Assembly: GCA_003993805.1 (NCBI GenBank)
Contig: RSEF01000031.1
Location: forward strand, 53,869,586-53,933,585
From: Himantopus leucocephalus
Taxonomy: Eukaryota; Chordata; Aves; Charadriiformes; Recurvirostridae
Length of the DNA stretch: 64,000 bases
Direction: 5' to 3'
Shown piece by piece: positions 11,462 through 22,042 of this stretch. The translations under genes were made by a program, and so were the position numbers. Below the pieces are notes generated by a model. The model searched no databases. It was not told where the DNA came from and worked only from the letters and a program-made list of their open reading frames with translations. Every line of letters begins with the position of its first letter. The stretch's first letter is position 1.

Positions 11462-13357
11462 GTAAGCTCCTAGTCTCACCTTCCTCCCGTTGTGTTCAGT
11501 AAATATAGATCTCAGTTCCTAGAGAGTGGGTGTCCTCATCTCCCATTTAAGTGCATATGACTTAAGGCATTCTTTAGCGCTTAGATTCGTGCATTGCAGG
11601 GCAGGATTGATCTTGTTATGAACGCTAATATTGCGTCACTTGGGGTGGGATGGGGGTAGATTCTTCCAGTACAGTAACTAATGAAGAAATAAAATGGAAT
11701 GCTCTACAGTGCTCAAGTAAACCAGAAATATTTTCTCCAACTGGCTTGAAAAGATGTAACAATTCAGCGTATGATTTTAATTAATGTCCGTGTAACTAAA
11801 AATGTGTTTAATTCACAATAGCATTACAAGAAAACATATTGACATCTAATTATGGATCATAGAATTTGCTGCAGAGAAACTGTAGTGCATCTGTTCAATG
11901 AAACACAATCATGGAGAATGCTAAATGGCAAAATATAATGAAAATGTGAACCAATACACAAATGAGGCCATTAAATACATCAGTGTGAAACAAAGTGGGG
12001 ATATTCAAGAGAAGAGCTCATGCATAGGGTTTGGTAGATAATACAAAGTAATATTGTCTAGTAAGGGTTTTTTACGTATTATTTTCTTGTGAATAGCAGG
12101 ATTTCAGCTGCTGGGGTTTCTCAATGGAGACTGCTATTTCCAAGTTAACATGAAAACGCTCGATGTTTAGCTGACAATTGGCAAAATAATTCTCATGACT
12201 TCTTACAATAAATGCTTCATTTGTTGCAGCTATTTTGTGAGCTCTTGTGCTAGCGTCTTTCCTCCTAAATACCAGTTTTACCTTACCAAGCTGATTTCCC
12301 TATCCTTACACCATACCCTTCATAGTGAAAGTCGGATTGGAATCATAAAACCAAAACTAAAAATTACCTACCTATTTTTTCATGAATCACGATACTGAAG
12401 AACTAAACTGAACTAAATGCTACAACAATGAACACTACTGCTTGGACAAGCTGCTAAAACACTCAAGCCTGAAATATCTTTTAAACACCGATTTCAATTA
12501 TCCTCTTGCCCATGTCTTCTTTTGCCATATTCATAGTCAAAAGGGGTTCATAGAAACCTATGGAATGAGATTGCAAAAGGAAATTTTTCAAGTAGGACCA
12601 CTTTTGGATGATTTCTACCAGCACTAATATTTGGATTATTAAACAACACTATACAGAGAAAAACACGTTTTAACTTCATTGTATAGGATCACTTGCTCCT
12701 GAAATCTCTGCTTATTTACTGAGGAACAAAATTATCATGCAAGATAGGAGCCAATTGCAGTTGAGCTAATGAGCTTGAGGAGCTAGCCTTTTAGTAATGA
12801 AAACTGAAAACATATCGCTCCATCTCTTAATTTTGAAAAACACATACATTGAAAAGGCCTTTAATCCTGCTACTATAGAGATATTTTCTTTAATTGGGTG
12901 ATGCAGAACCTTACATTAAGTTAGGTATTAGAAGGTGCTTAGTCAGGTGTACGTGCAGCTTCCAACCTGGTAACTGAATGCCTTATGCACAGTCATTACA
13001 CAACACAAATATCGTCAATTACACCACTAGCTGAAATACAGCTTCTGGGCTGGAAAAGATTAGAGTTGATTAAACTGCCAGTTGTTCCCCTTAATCTATC
13101 AACCTAAACAAGACAGTGATTAGATTGCCGTCAGCTCCAAACAAACCATTTGGACGGACACATTATTCCCAGTTGTGCTTTTGGTGAAATAAAACCAGAT
13201 ATGTTAAAATGGTGGACAAATTCCTCTCTCCCTTTGCAGTTAGAATTACATTGAACCGTTTGGCCTGCAACCCATGCTTCAGTGAGTGCCTTTTTTTTTC
13301 TTCAGAGCACAATGATGTGTGTGATCCACTAGGTAATCATTGTACACCTGCAAGAAA

Positions 13358-13368
13358 TTCAGCACCAC
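13358..13368 (+). promoter_or_regulatory. REST/NRSF left half-site
   Basis: TTCAGCACCAC matches the left half of the RE1 silencer element exactly. The right half (GGACAGCGCC-type) is not present at canonical spacing. Half-sites can bind REST weakly. An 11-base match in 64 kb is suggestive, not decisive. Confidence 0.25.
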
Positions 13369-15448
13369 AGCTGATCCTCTCCATTTCCTTCCACCTCTTC
13401 CCATCTGCTGCAATATAGCTTTCATTTTGTAAACTATTGCTCAAATGCCGAAACAGCTCAATGGCTATACATCCAGTTAAATGTCCTTGGGGAAAAAATT
13501 CAGAAGTGTATCTTGGGAATATATGAGTAGCCCGTGATGATGCTGATTGCAGATTTAAGTGATTTTCCTCTGAATTAGTTGTTTAGTCTTTGAAGTAATA
13601 AAAGAAGGGATTTCACAGCTTTGGACACTTGGTGGAATGCACTGAGTGATAAAATCTCAGCTTTCAGGAGTGTATCTACTGCCCCACACTGATAAATGGC
13701 CCAGTACCAGGCGGAAATCCTGAACCTGTTGCAAAACATGACCAAGAAGTTTCCACTCGCTGAAGTTACGTCAGGTCTCCTCAGGATTTGGCTTTGCAGT
13801 GCAGCCAATGCAGGCAAGTTCCTGACATGTAAAGATCTCCTGGTTTTCATGGAAAATGGTGCAAAAGTACTGTGTGCAGTGTCAGAGTCACTAATAGCCA
13901 GGGTTCACTGACCTGGTTCGTAGATTGGATCAGTGCTGAATATTTTGAAATATTTACAGCAAAAGACTTGAGGCTGACTTATTTGTCATGTAGCATGGGG
14001 AAATTTAGGCAGTTTTGAAGTTAAAAGTAGTCTGTCTTGAACTATTTGTTTTTCCGCAGAAGACATTGTCCGAAAAATAGAATATACCTTGAAGACAAAT
14101 CATAAATAATGATCTGTGAATAAGCCCCCTTTCCCGACATGATAAAAGCCTCTGGGAAATGCTCCTCTGGACAAAATACCCCAAAAGGGCTTTAGGAAAC
14201 AAAAAGGACTGCTGATTTATTTAAAATACCAATAAGTGATTGTACCTCTAGCAAATATTTTATTTTTAAGCAAAATCCTGGATCAAATCACTGCTGTTTT
14301 CTGTACCTTTAAGCTGAGTTTATGATCCCAAGAGATGTACAAGTCATGTAAGTTACTCGGTAGTAGTTTTCAAAGCAGATCCCAAAGAACTTTCTTAAAT
14401 TAGATGTACTCATTTTTGAAAATATGTTGGCTCATAAATACTGGCTTAGCCATATGCATTATGCTTCAAATGGGAAAATGGACCTAGTTTTCTAAAAAGT
14501 ATTTTGCTTAGCAAGGCAGTCTTCTTTTCTAGCGGAAGGGAGCCTGCTTGAAGAAAAAAAATCGATTTGTTGTATTTAAATAGTGCATGCACATTTTTTG
14601 CAAATTTTTGTTTGCAAAATATTTTTATTTGCATTTTTAGCAAAAAATTATCTGCTATTGGAAATCCTAGAAAAAAACATTTGAAAATAAAAAAAACTTT
14701 CTAATTGAAACAGCTAAAAAATGCATTAAACATTGACACAAAGAATACCTGTTATTAAGTCCTACCCTCTCACCCTTCCGTTAGGATTTTAGGCAGAGAG
14801 AAACTTAATGTCTCTATGGACCTCTGGTATCGAATCTACTACATCACAGCTATATTCTGCATCAAGTCTTATCAGAGCTTTCTGCAAGCAATTCCTGCAG
14901 ACCTCTCAGCTGCAATTGAATCTTCTGGTCATAAATGTATAGTTAACTTTGAGGTCTGCCTTACAGAATAAAGGTCACAAACTTATTACTGCATGCAGAT
15001 GGATTAAAACATTTTTGGCTGTTGCTACCTCCCTGGGAAAGCAGGAGGAGCTCTGAAAAACCCCTAGACATCATGGTGATAAGCGTACTTGCAATGAATG
15101 GATCAAGGAATTACAAACATTACTAGAAGGAATTAATGTTGTGCAACTTCTATCAGATCCTCTGGAGGGGATAGAGAAGCTGGTAGAAGCCGTGTTGAAA
15201 GCTGGCAGAAGGCGGCAATGCTCATAACATGTATCTGAGCTATGGAAGTCTTTGCCAAAGCAGTGTTTGAAAGCTGAGACAACACACAACCAAAGGAAAG
15301 CTGCAGAGGTTCAGGCAATAGCAATCCACCAGAGTTTACCTACTAAGTAAAGGCCATGTGCTCTTTAAGAGGACCCAGAGCTGAAAAGGTCTGGAGGATG
15401 AGAAAGTGTTAAGGGCAGTGTTGCGTATTCCCCAGTACTAAGTGTTCC

Positions 15449-15540
15449 TCTGCAGTTGCTTCTGATTGCCATTGGAAACGTGCTGCTGAGTGAGATGAAC
15501 CCTTGGTCTGATCCAGAAATGTTTTTCTTGTATGTTTGTT
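15449..15540 (+). mobile_element. Ancient CR1/L3-like LINE 3' end
   Basis: The segment contains, in order, TTGCTTCTGATTGCCATTGG, GAGATGAACC and CTTGGTCTGATCCAG, then a TTCTTGTATGTT-like tail. This order matches the 3' terminal region of old amniote CR1/L3 LINEs. There a (G)CTAGATGGACC...TTGGTCTGACCCAGTATGG block precedes TTCTTATGTT repeats. The copy is heavily mutated and 5'-truncated to about 90 bases, so it is far older than the CR1 copy at 20.1 kb. The family match is from memory of the consensus. The strand is judged from the tail. Confidence 0.55.
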
Positions 15541-15616
15541 TTCAGTGCATCTTCTCTGTCTGCATGCATAACTTACTTAATGAGCTTTTAGCTAACTACC
15601 TCTTTTCTCCCACCAG

Positions 15617-15719
15617 TGCTGTACAGTCAATATAAAAACAGCTACTCAAATTCATCGCTCTCACTGTTTTAATTGCCCCAAACTGACATTAGTAATCAAC
15701 ATGGATGATGTAGAAAGAG
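15617..15719 (+). other. Candidate exon with Kozak ATG, unrecognised
   Basis: A pyrimidine-rich acceptor (CTCTTTTCTCCCACCAG ending at 15616) and a strong donor (AGAG then GTAAGG) bound 103 nt, open in frame 1 for 34 codons. Near its end is CAACATGG (ATG at 15701), a good Kozak context giving MDDVER before the donor. An alternative reading is a promoter and first exon, because AATATAAAAAC at 15629-15639 is TATA-like. The two readings exclude each other. No homology is recognised. Confidence 0.18.
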
Positions 15720-15737
15720 GTAAGGCAAACAAATGGA

Positions 15738-15765
15738 TTTTTTTTCCTTTTTTTTTTTTTTTTTT
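15738..15765. repeat. Interrupted T run
   Basis: A run of 26 T interrupted by CC at 15746-15747 lies just downstream of the candidate donor at 15719. It is ordinary low-complexity sequence. Confidence 0.9.
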
Positions 15766-16209
15766 AAACAGTAGGCATAAAGGAAATAGTAGAGTACTAA
15801 TCCCTTACTTTTGAGGTGTTTTCCAGAGTGGTGCCTATAACATTGGATGCTGATACAGGATTTGTCTGCAAGATGCTTTCTAATTCAGTCATTAGACACT
15901 TTTTCATTACTCTGGTTTCTCATTGTGATGTCAGCTGAAAACTGCCAGGTTAAGGTTCCTGTATCTGTTTAGGATGGGGAGAGAAGTATGTCATTGAAGG
16001 GACCACTGGTACCCCAAGCATTTTAGCAACTGTAAATTAGTGTCTTCTGAAGAATTCAAACATTTAATTACCATGTCATCTTGAATTCAAGTATGCCGCA
16101 TGTGTTGTGTTTAACCAGAATTCACGTGGACATTCAAGACTTCATGTCATTTCTTCTACCTCAGATTCATAATTTCCAGTCTTGACAGATTTTTTTTTAC
16201 CCTGTAGTT

Positions 16210-16235
16210 GTTTTTTTTTTTATATATATATATAT
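16210..16235. repeat. T run plus TA dinucleotide repeat
   Basis: About 11 T are followed by about seven TA units. It is a simple microsatellite, likely length-polymorphic. Confidence 0.9.
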
Positions 16236-18360
16236 TATTAGTTATCAGCAACACCTTTTCTCATTGCTGTGTTATTTTCAGTTGCAAGAGTGCAAGAACA
16301 TGTGTAGCACATTTGATACATTGAAGGCACTCACTTTGCTGAAGGCTGGTGGGTCATGCAAGGAAAGATTTCAATGGATGAGCATGTGCACGATGTAGTG
16401 GAGAAGTTTTACAGAAACAGTATTCTTGAATTATGCAACCTATCTAAACAGCACCTCTGCTTCAAGACCTTTACTTATATCCCTGCATAATCCTCCTTTG
16501 CTGCATGGCATGTTGAGTCAAATTGATTTTACGACCTCTGGGCATGGAGAAAAGTATAAAATTGAAGTAGCAAAGAAGATATGCTGCCAGCTGAACTGGA
16601 GAGTTACTAGATTTTACTTGAAAGGGGAAGAGCTGCAAGGGAGGAGGGATCACCAAGTTTACTTCATGAAACAAGAGAATGAAAGATTATTGTTTTCCAA
16701 ATACTTACATTTAATGTCTTCTGCAGACACTGAGAGAGCAGAAGCATGAAACAAGATGGATAATGTTCCATCAGCACTGACGGACTACTGGCTACGAGCT
16801 GACCTGAATACTTGTTTAGGGGGATTTGATAAAATGGACTGAATTGAAAATGGAAATTACTAGAAGAGGGTAATGATTTATTAGAGCTCACATGACACAA
16901 GGGACAGATTTTGTTCTTTTTACTGGAAAGCAAGAATACAAATCATGACTCACGTAATATATTAAAATGGAGTATATCGGGCAACTATTGCCTGAAAATA
17001 CGTTTTGAGATAGGGTCTTTGCCTTGTAACTTCAGATTGAGGGACAAGTGAGGGACAGCACTGCAGAAGACAGAAAAGCTGCAAAGCGCAGTGTGGTGGG
17101 CTCGTGGGGGGCTCATGTTATGTATTTAAGTGCAACAGTCATTCCTAGTGAGTTACATGGTACGGAGTATGCCCATCTTGTGGAAAGACATGAGAGACTG
17201 AAGTAACTGAGAGTAAGGGCAACATTTTGAATGCTATTTTGATCTTTTTTTTTTTTAATTGACTATTGGTATATATTGCAGCATCTCTATGAGCAGAGAA
17301 GCATCTGTTAGTATGACTTCTAAGAAAAGATTTTATATTTATTTTATGTATGTTTAGAAAGACTTACATATAGTAAAATCTAAAATAGGGAGCATGTACA
17401 AAAGCATAGGACTGTTAACAGATTAGTGTACACTACCAGGGAACTGTACCAGGTAAAGGGAGAGTGCTTAAAAGCAGCTGGGAGACCTTGCTTGAAGAGA
17501 TGTGAATAAATTGGATTGTATATGCACACTAACCTGTGCTATGAATATGAATAGGTAAATTAGTTGTGGTTTATGTAGGATGAACATTAGGTACAGTATA
17601 TTTTCTTTTGATATGGAAGTAATAATTTCTGTCTTTTTCTTCTTTAACAGAAATAGGATCTGGTTTTGGGCTTGCTTCCAGGAAGGAGATGCTGCAGAGG
17701 CCAGGTGATAGAGATGTGGGATTTTGCACACAAAGCATTGTCCTCTCGCAGCTCCATCTTTATTCAGCCTTATCTTACTGCACCGTAACTGGTCAAATGT
17801 GTCAACTTCTGACACCTCTTGTGTTTTTATTCCCACGACAATTCTCATGCTGTATCTGATTTAGGACTCTCTCCGGCTAAAACACCTCTAAAAAAATTAG
17901 CCTTATTTTGACTGAAATGCATAAAGCGAAAATCCCTCTTGTGAAAACTTACAACCTTATGAAAAAACCTGAAATTTATAATTATCCCCACAAGTTTGTC
18001 TTTGCCTGCCTCCTGAGTCCAGAAGTTAGAGACGGCTCATCCTTCTGGCTTCTCTGGGAGGTTAATATCCCTTTTATACTTTTTTTTTAACCTTTCATCC
18101 CCCTGCCCATAGCCAGCATTCGCCATGTCTTCTCCATAAAGCACAAGCTCTGTGCGTCCAGCAGCCACTCTCCACCCTGAGTGAGGTGTTTCCTTCACCT
18201 CACACCTCTCAATGGATGCACTAAGCTCAGTCAAAGGATGGTGGGTTGCTGGATATGTGAGCCAAAATCTTACAAAGAGAGGTTTCTCATCAGTCACAGC
18301 ATTGCTGATTAGAGCAGAACGCAGGGTGTCAGCAGGGGTTATACAAGATAAATTTATTTA

Positions 18361-18377
18361 GATGCCAGCCTGGCATC
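18361..18377. repeat. Palindrome GATGCCA-gcc-TGGCATC
   Basis: Perfect 7-bp arms flank a 3-bp spacer, inside the block of repeat-free AT-rich DNA described around 18.3-18.8 kb. It could be a dimeric transcription-factor site. No specific factor is assigned. Confidence 0.6.
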
Positions 18378-20085
18378 ACCTTGAGGCTTCAAGTGTTTTA
18401 ACAATCTACCTGCGAAAAGGATGCAACAAGGGAAATCAATTTAATTAAAGATTTATTTGACAAGCGAGGGAAATGTTTAGATTTTGAACAAGCAAAAAAA
18501 AAAGTTAATTTCTAAATACTTGCTATTATCTGTGAATTCATAGCTTTACATGGTATTTTTCATAAAAGATACCTCAAGCGACAGATGAAAAAATGCTGAT
18601 CAATCATTCAAGCAATTCTTCTTCCCAGTAGACCCTGGGAAGGATTCATTGTCATGAATCAATCAATTCTTTTCCATCTTACTTTTGAAGATGATGTCTG
18701 AAATGTAAGAAAATTGGGTTATAGACCTTAGGTTAGATTGGAATGATACTAATTGGAGCTCATTATGGTCTAATATAAATGCTAATCTTATAAATATTAA
18801 AGAGTCAAATCTATCTTAATGTATTACACAGTACTTACATTACCTTCAAAAGAGTCAGCTTCATATCAACAGAGTGGGAACTCCAGTTGTCAAAGTTGTA
18901 GAGGAACTTTTTGAAACGAGCCATCAATGTCCATAATTAAAAAACCTCTGGTCAGACACAAGGAGAACCATCGGCAAAAATGGTTTTGGTTTAAGTTGAA
19001 TATATTACCCTGCCTGCAAGCCTATTTTTTATGATTTCCAGGGATCTGCTTGATTGATATCAAAAATTCCACTGTTTTTTGCACAAATTGCCTGTTGAAA
19101 AGTTGGCCATGTCACACCTAGGCTATCATCTGGTGGGAAACCACTCCATTTTTGGCACACGTTCAGAGTGACTGACTGCTTGTAACAGAATTATGTTTGC
19201 TATATGTAGAGGAATACTGAGCTATATTTTTATTCCTTTTGGTCTTTTCCTGTGCAGTATAGTTAGGTGACCAGAAAGTCTGGTCATGCTGCTATGTTTT
19301 GTGCTCTGTAATGGCAAGAAAACCTAACTTTGTCTCTACTTTTTACTTCCTGACCCTTAAAATCTTCTTGTTCTTCTCCCTAAAAATGCAGAAATGTGTA
19401 CTTGTACATTGGTAAGGTCAATTCACTGTCATCTGAACTCTGCTGAAAACAAAAAATAAGAGATTGTGTATTTGTCTCCTTCAAGCATCTTCTCTGTAAA
19501 ACCCAAAAAATTATTTGCCTTATAGGAGGAAAGAGATCATGTGAGTTAGTTAAAGGATAGGAGGCTGATGGAGCCAAGCATGTAGGATTTACTTATGGGA
19601 ACAGTGAGGGGGGAGAGGGAGCGTTTGGAGGAGGGAGGAGAGAGCATTGTGCTCTAATTGTAAAATTAAAGTAATTAGTTGGAAGAACAGAGTCATGGGC
19701 GCTCGGCCCCAAACCAGAATATCTATTTAACATCTGTACACCACTAGGCTTCTAAACAAAGCACGGAAACTGGTGTTGAAATGAGTCTGTAACCCCAGAC
19801 ATGCCGGTTTTTCTGAATTCTTCTTAAAATTGTGATATCTCCACTTCTCTTTATTTCCTTTTACTGTTAGTGATAGAGTAGACCATAGATACCTTTCCCG
19901 GGAAACCTAAATTAATATTTCATACTGAATTATCTGTCCACACTTTTTCACCTGATCACAGGTTCCTCAAATCTTTTATTCAAATTTGGTTGGAAACTTC
20001 TTTCTCTCTGTGGACAGTGCGTGAGCATCTTGAGAGTACTCAATAGTGACTTGGTATTCAAGCATGCTTATTAATATTAGCCAAC

Positions 20086-20603
20086 TGTATCCTGGGCTGT
20101 ATCAAAAGAAGTGTGGCCAGCAGGGCAAGGGAGGGGATTCTGCCCCTCCACTCAACTTTGGTGAGACCCTACCTGGTGTACTGCGTCCAGCTCTGGAGCC
20201 CTCAACATAAGAAGGGCATGGACCTGTTGAAGCGGGTCCAGAGTAGGCCACAAAGATGATCAGAGGGCTGGAGCACCTCTCCTAGGAGGACAGGCTGAGA
20301 CAGTTGGGGTTTTTCAGCCTGGAGAAGAGAAGGCTCCAGGGAGACCTTAGACCCCCTTCCAGTACATAAAAGGGGCCTACAAGAAGGCAGGAGATGGACT
20401 TTTTACAAAGGCATGTAGTGATATGATGAGGAGGAATGGCTTCAAACTGGAAGAAGGTAGATTTAGATTAGAAATTAAGAAAAAAAAAATTCACTCTGAG
20501 GGTGGTGAGGCACTGGAACAAATCGCCCAGGGAAGTTGTGGAGTTGCCCTGGAAGTGTTCAAGGCCAGGTCCCTTCCAACCTAAACGGTTCTATGATTCT
20601 AAT
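20086..20603 (+). mobile_element. CR1 LINE, 5'-truncated, decayed RT C-terminus and 3' tail
   Basis: This is a chicken-repeat-1 non-LTR retrotransposon copy in sense orientation. It codes for the C-terminal part of CR1 ORF2 (reverse transcriptase): VRPYLVYCVQLWSP is read from 20161, and MIRGLEHLS and FSLEKRRL follow further on. The copy is dead. A one-base loss near 20243 (GAGTAGGCC where CR1 has GAGGAGGGCC) shifts the frame, and TAG at 20283-20285 stops the restored frame. Near the 3' end, the block normally lying between AAGGCCAGGT and CCCTTCCAACC is missing. The element ends in TTCTATGATTCT, the CR1 terminal octamer repeat, without a poly-A tail, as CR1 does. The A run at 20614-20627 lies beyond the end. 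5' truncation is usual for CR1. Confidence 0.95.
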
Positions 20604-21918
20604 TACGTAAGTTAAAAAAAAAAAAAAGAAAAAGATAAGGAAACCCCCAAACATTTCTGCCAACAGGAGGAATAAAGTGGTTAGTTTACTCCTCACTTTA
20701 ACAGTGGTTACAAGTAAGTCAAAGGATGATAAGAGAAAATCTACTGCAGACAATTAATGATACTTTCGGGGTTTTTTTTTGTTCTTTTTTGTCTTCTCTT
20801 GTCAAAAAACTTCATCAAGTTGGGGGACTTTCTCTACCTTATATTTGGCTATGAACTTTTAGCTCTTAATACAAGAAAAAAGCTAGGTATTAAGATGACA
20901 AACGCAAGCATTTGGAATAATTGCCAAAGATATCTGTTCAGACTCCTTGTACCTATGCTATGCATAATACTTATTCACAATACTATAATACTAATTCTTG
21001 GCTTCATTGACATGGTTCCTTTGTTATTGGTAGTGTTGAAGTCCTTGGGTTATATCTCTGCATTAGTGAAATAATAAATGAGTGAAATTTGTTGGTTTGT
21101 ATATAAGAAATATGTTTATTTTACATTGCATTTGACAGGTATTTTCCAACTTGAGAAGTTGGGCTCAGGGCTGCTGGCTTCTCAGGCACTTCACAGGCTC
21201 CTCTTCTCACCGCCCTACGGTTCTCTTTTCCCCCAACCACCAGCAGTTTGCATCCTGACCTAATGCTTGCCACGGCTCTGTTGTAGGCTTTTGGTCCCTC
21301 TGAAGAGGGTATTCACCCTGGCCCATCACACTGCTGCAGCTAATTCCTTCCCCACTTTGTCTTTATGCACCTTCACAAAAAGGGAGGTAGAGATGGGGCA
21401 GAAGGGGTAAGATCCCTGTCCTGCCAAAAAAGAAAACACAGGGTGTGCAATGTCATCCAAGGTACTGGATGCACTGACTCCTGCCCACCTACTCAAAAGT
21501 TCAAAATAAACCTCACACGCTTCATACCAGTGCTAAAAAAGAGAGGAGGAAGAAGAAAGGGGAAAACAGGCACGGCCAAGTGGCATCTGCTTAGGGCTGC
21601 TGTTCACCTCAGCTTCCTCATCCTCCCCTCCCCACGATGGGCACGTTTCACCCGGCAAAACGTGCTTCCCTTTTTGAGAAGTTACCTTGTTCTCTGGTGA
21701 TCTGAAATCACTGCTCAGTGGTGTGGACAGTAGCAAGCATAAGTCAGTGGAGTTTATTAATTCCAAATTCAGGAAACAGTTTGTCTTCTGCTGCACACCA
21801 CGCAGGTAGCCACTTGCCACCACACCAAAAGATTTGCCTGCTGTAGTTCTTCTGTATAAAGAGATCCTGTTCGCACTTTGTCTTCTGCATCTATATCATA
21901 TTAAAAAAAAGGAGAAAA
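20604..21918. other. Non-coding DNA, pyrimidine-rich toward the gap
   Basis: No gene is recognised. An A run lies at 20614-20627. From about 21150 to 21700 the DNA becomes GC-richer and pyrimidine-rich. Open frames there reach 111 codons (21365-21700, plus) and 96 codons (minus) on overlapping positions, which argues for compositional openness rather than coding. A hairpin at 21641-21665 is listed separately. Confidence 0.5.
21641..21665. repeat. Inverted repeat with CACGT-containing arms
   Basis: GCACGTTT (21641-21648) and its exact reverse complement AAACGTGC (21658-21665) are separated by 9 bases. Each arm carries ACGT/CACGT, a bHLH or bZIP core. It may be chance in GC-richer DNA. Confidence 0.6.
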
Positions 21919-21942
21919 AAGGGAAGGGAAGGGAAGGGAAGG
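21919..21942 (+). repeat. GGGAA pentanucleotide repeat cut by assembly gap
   Basis: About five GGGAA units run directly into the first run of N. The array is probably longer than shown, because the assembler stopped inside or at it. Confidence 0.9.
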
Positions 21943-22042
21943 NNNNNNNNNNNNNNNNNNNNNNNNNNNNNNNNNNNNNNNNNNNNNNNNNNNNNNNNNN
22001 NNNNNNNNNNNNNNNNNNNNNNNNNNNNNNNNNNNNNNNNNN
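21943..22042. other. Assembly gap, 100 N
   Basis: Exactly 100 N, the conventional size for a gap of unknown length. The left flank is a GGGAA purine repeat and the right flank starts with CCCACG. Open frames crossing the gap are meaningless. Confidence 0.98.

Larger units (their letters stand above)
10915..15448. other. Non-coding DNA with candidate regulatory blocks
   Basis: No recognised gene. The stretch contains a candidate mini-exon (11405-11461, listed separately) and a slowly-evolving-looking AT-rich block at about 11780-12060 without repeats. It also holds a GATTA/TAATC cluster at 13058-13122 and an RE1 left half-site at 13358-13368. AT-rich DNA at 14560-14730 carries an inverted octamer (ATTTGCAT at 14627-14634). 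Open frames reach 91 codons at most and overlap one another on both strands near 13.6-13.9 kb, typical of chance. Confidence 0.5.
15766..20085. other. Non-coding AT-rich DNA with possible conserved blocks
   Basis: No gene recognised. Open frames reach 126 codons (17468-17848, minus) without any recognisable domain. A poly-T/TA microsatellite sits at 16210-16235. From about 18300 to 18830 the DNA is repeat-free and rich in homeodomain-type cores, including TTTAATTAAA at 18440-18449, plus a short palindrome at 18361-18377. This looks like a candidate conserved non-coding element. A G/A-rich tract lies at 19600-19650. Confidence 0.5.

Noticed and set aside
11858..11875. ATCATAGAAT resembling a reverse CR1 end
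   Set aside because: The sequence after it does not continue as a CR1 3' end (no GGTTTGGGTTGGAAGG-type block).
18037..18297. 86-codon minus-strand frame with protein-like composition
   Set aside because: No recognised family, no flanking splice sites of quality, and length within chance. Kept only as part of the candidate conserved region.
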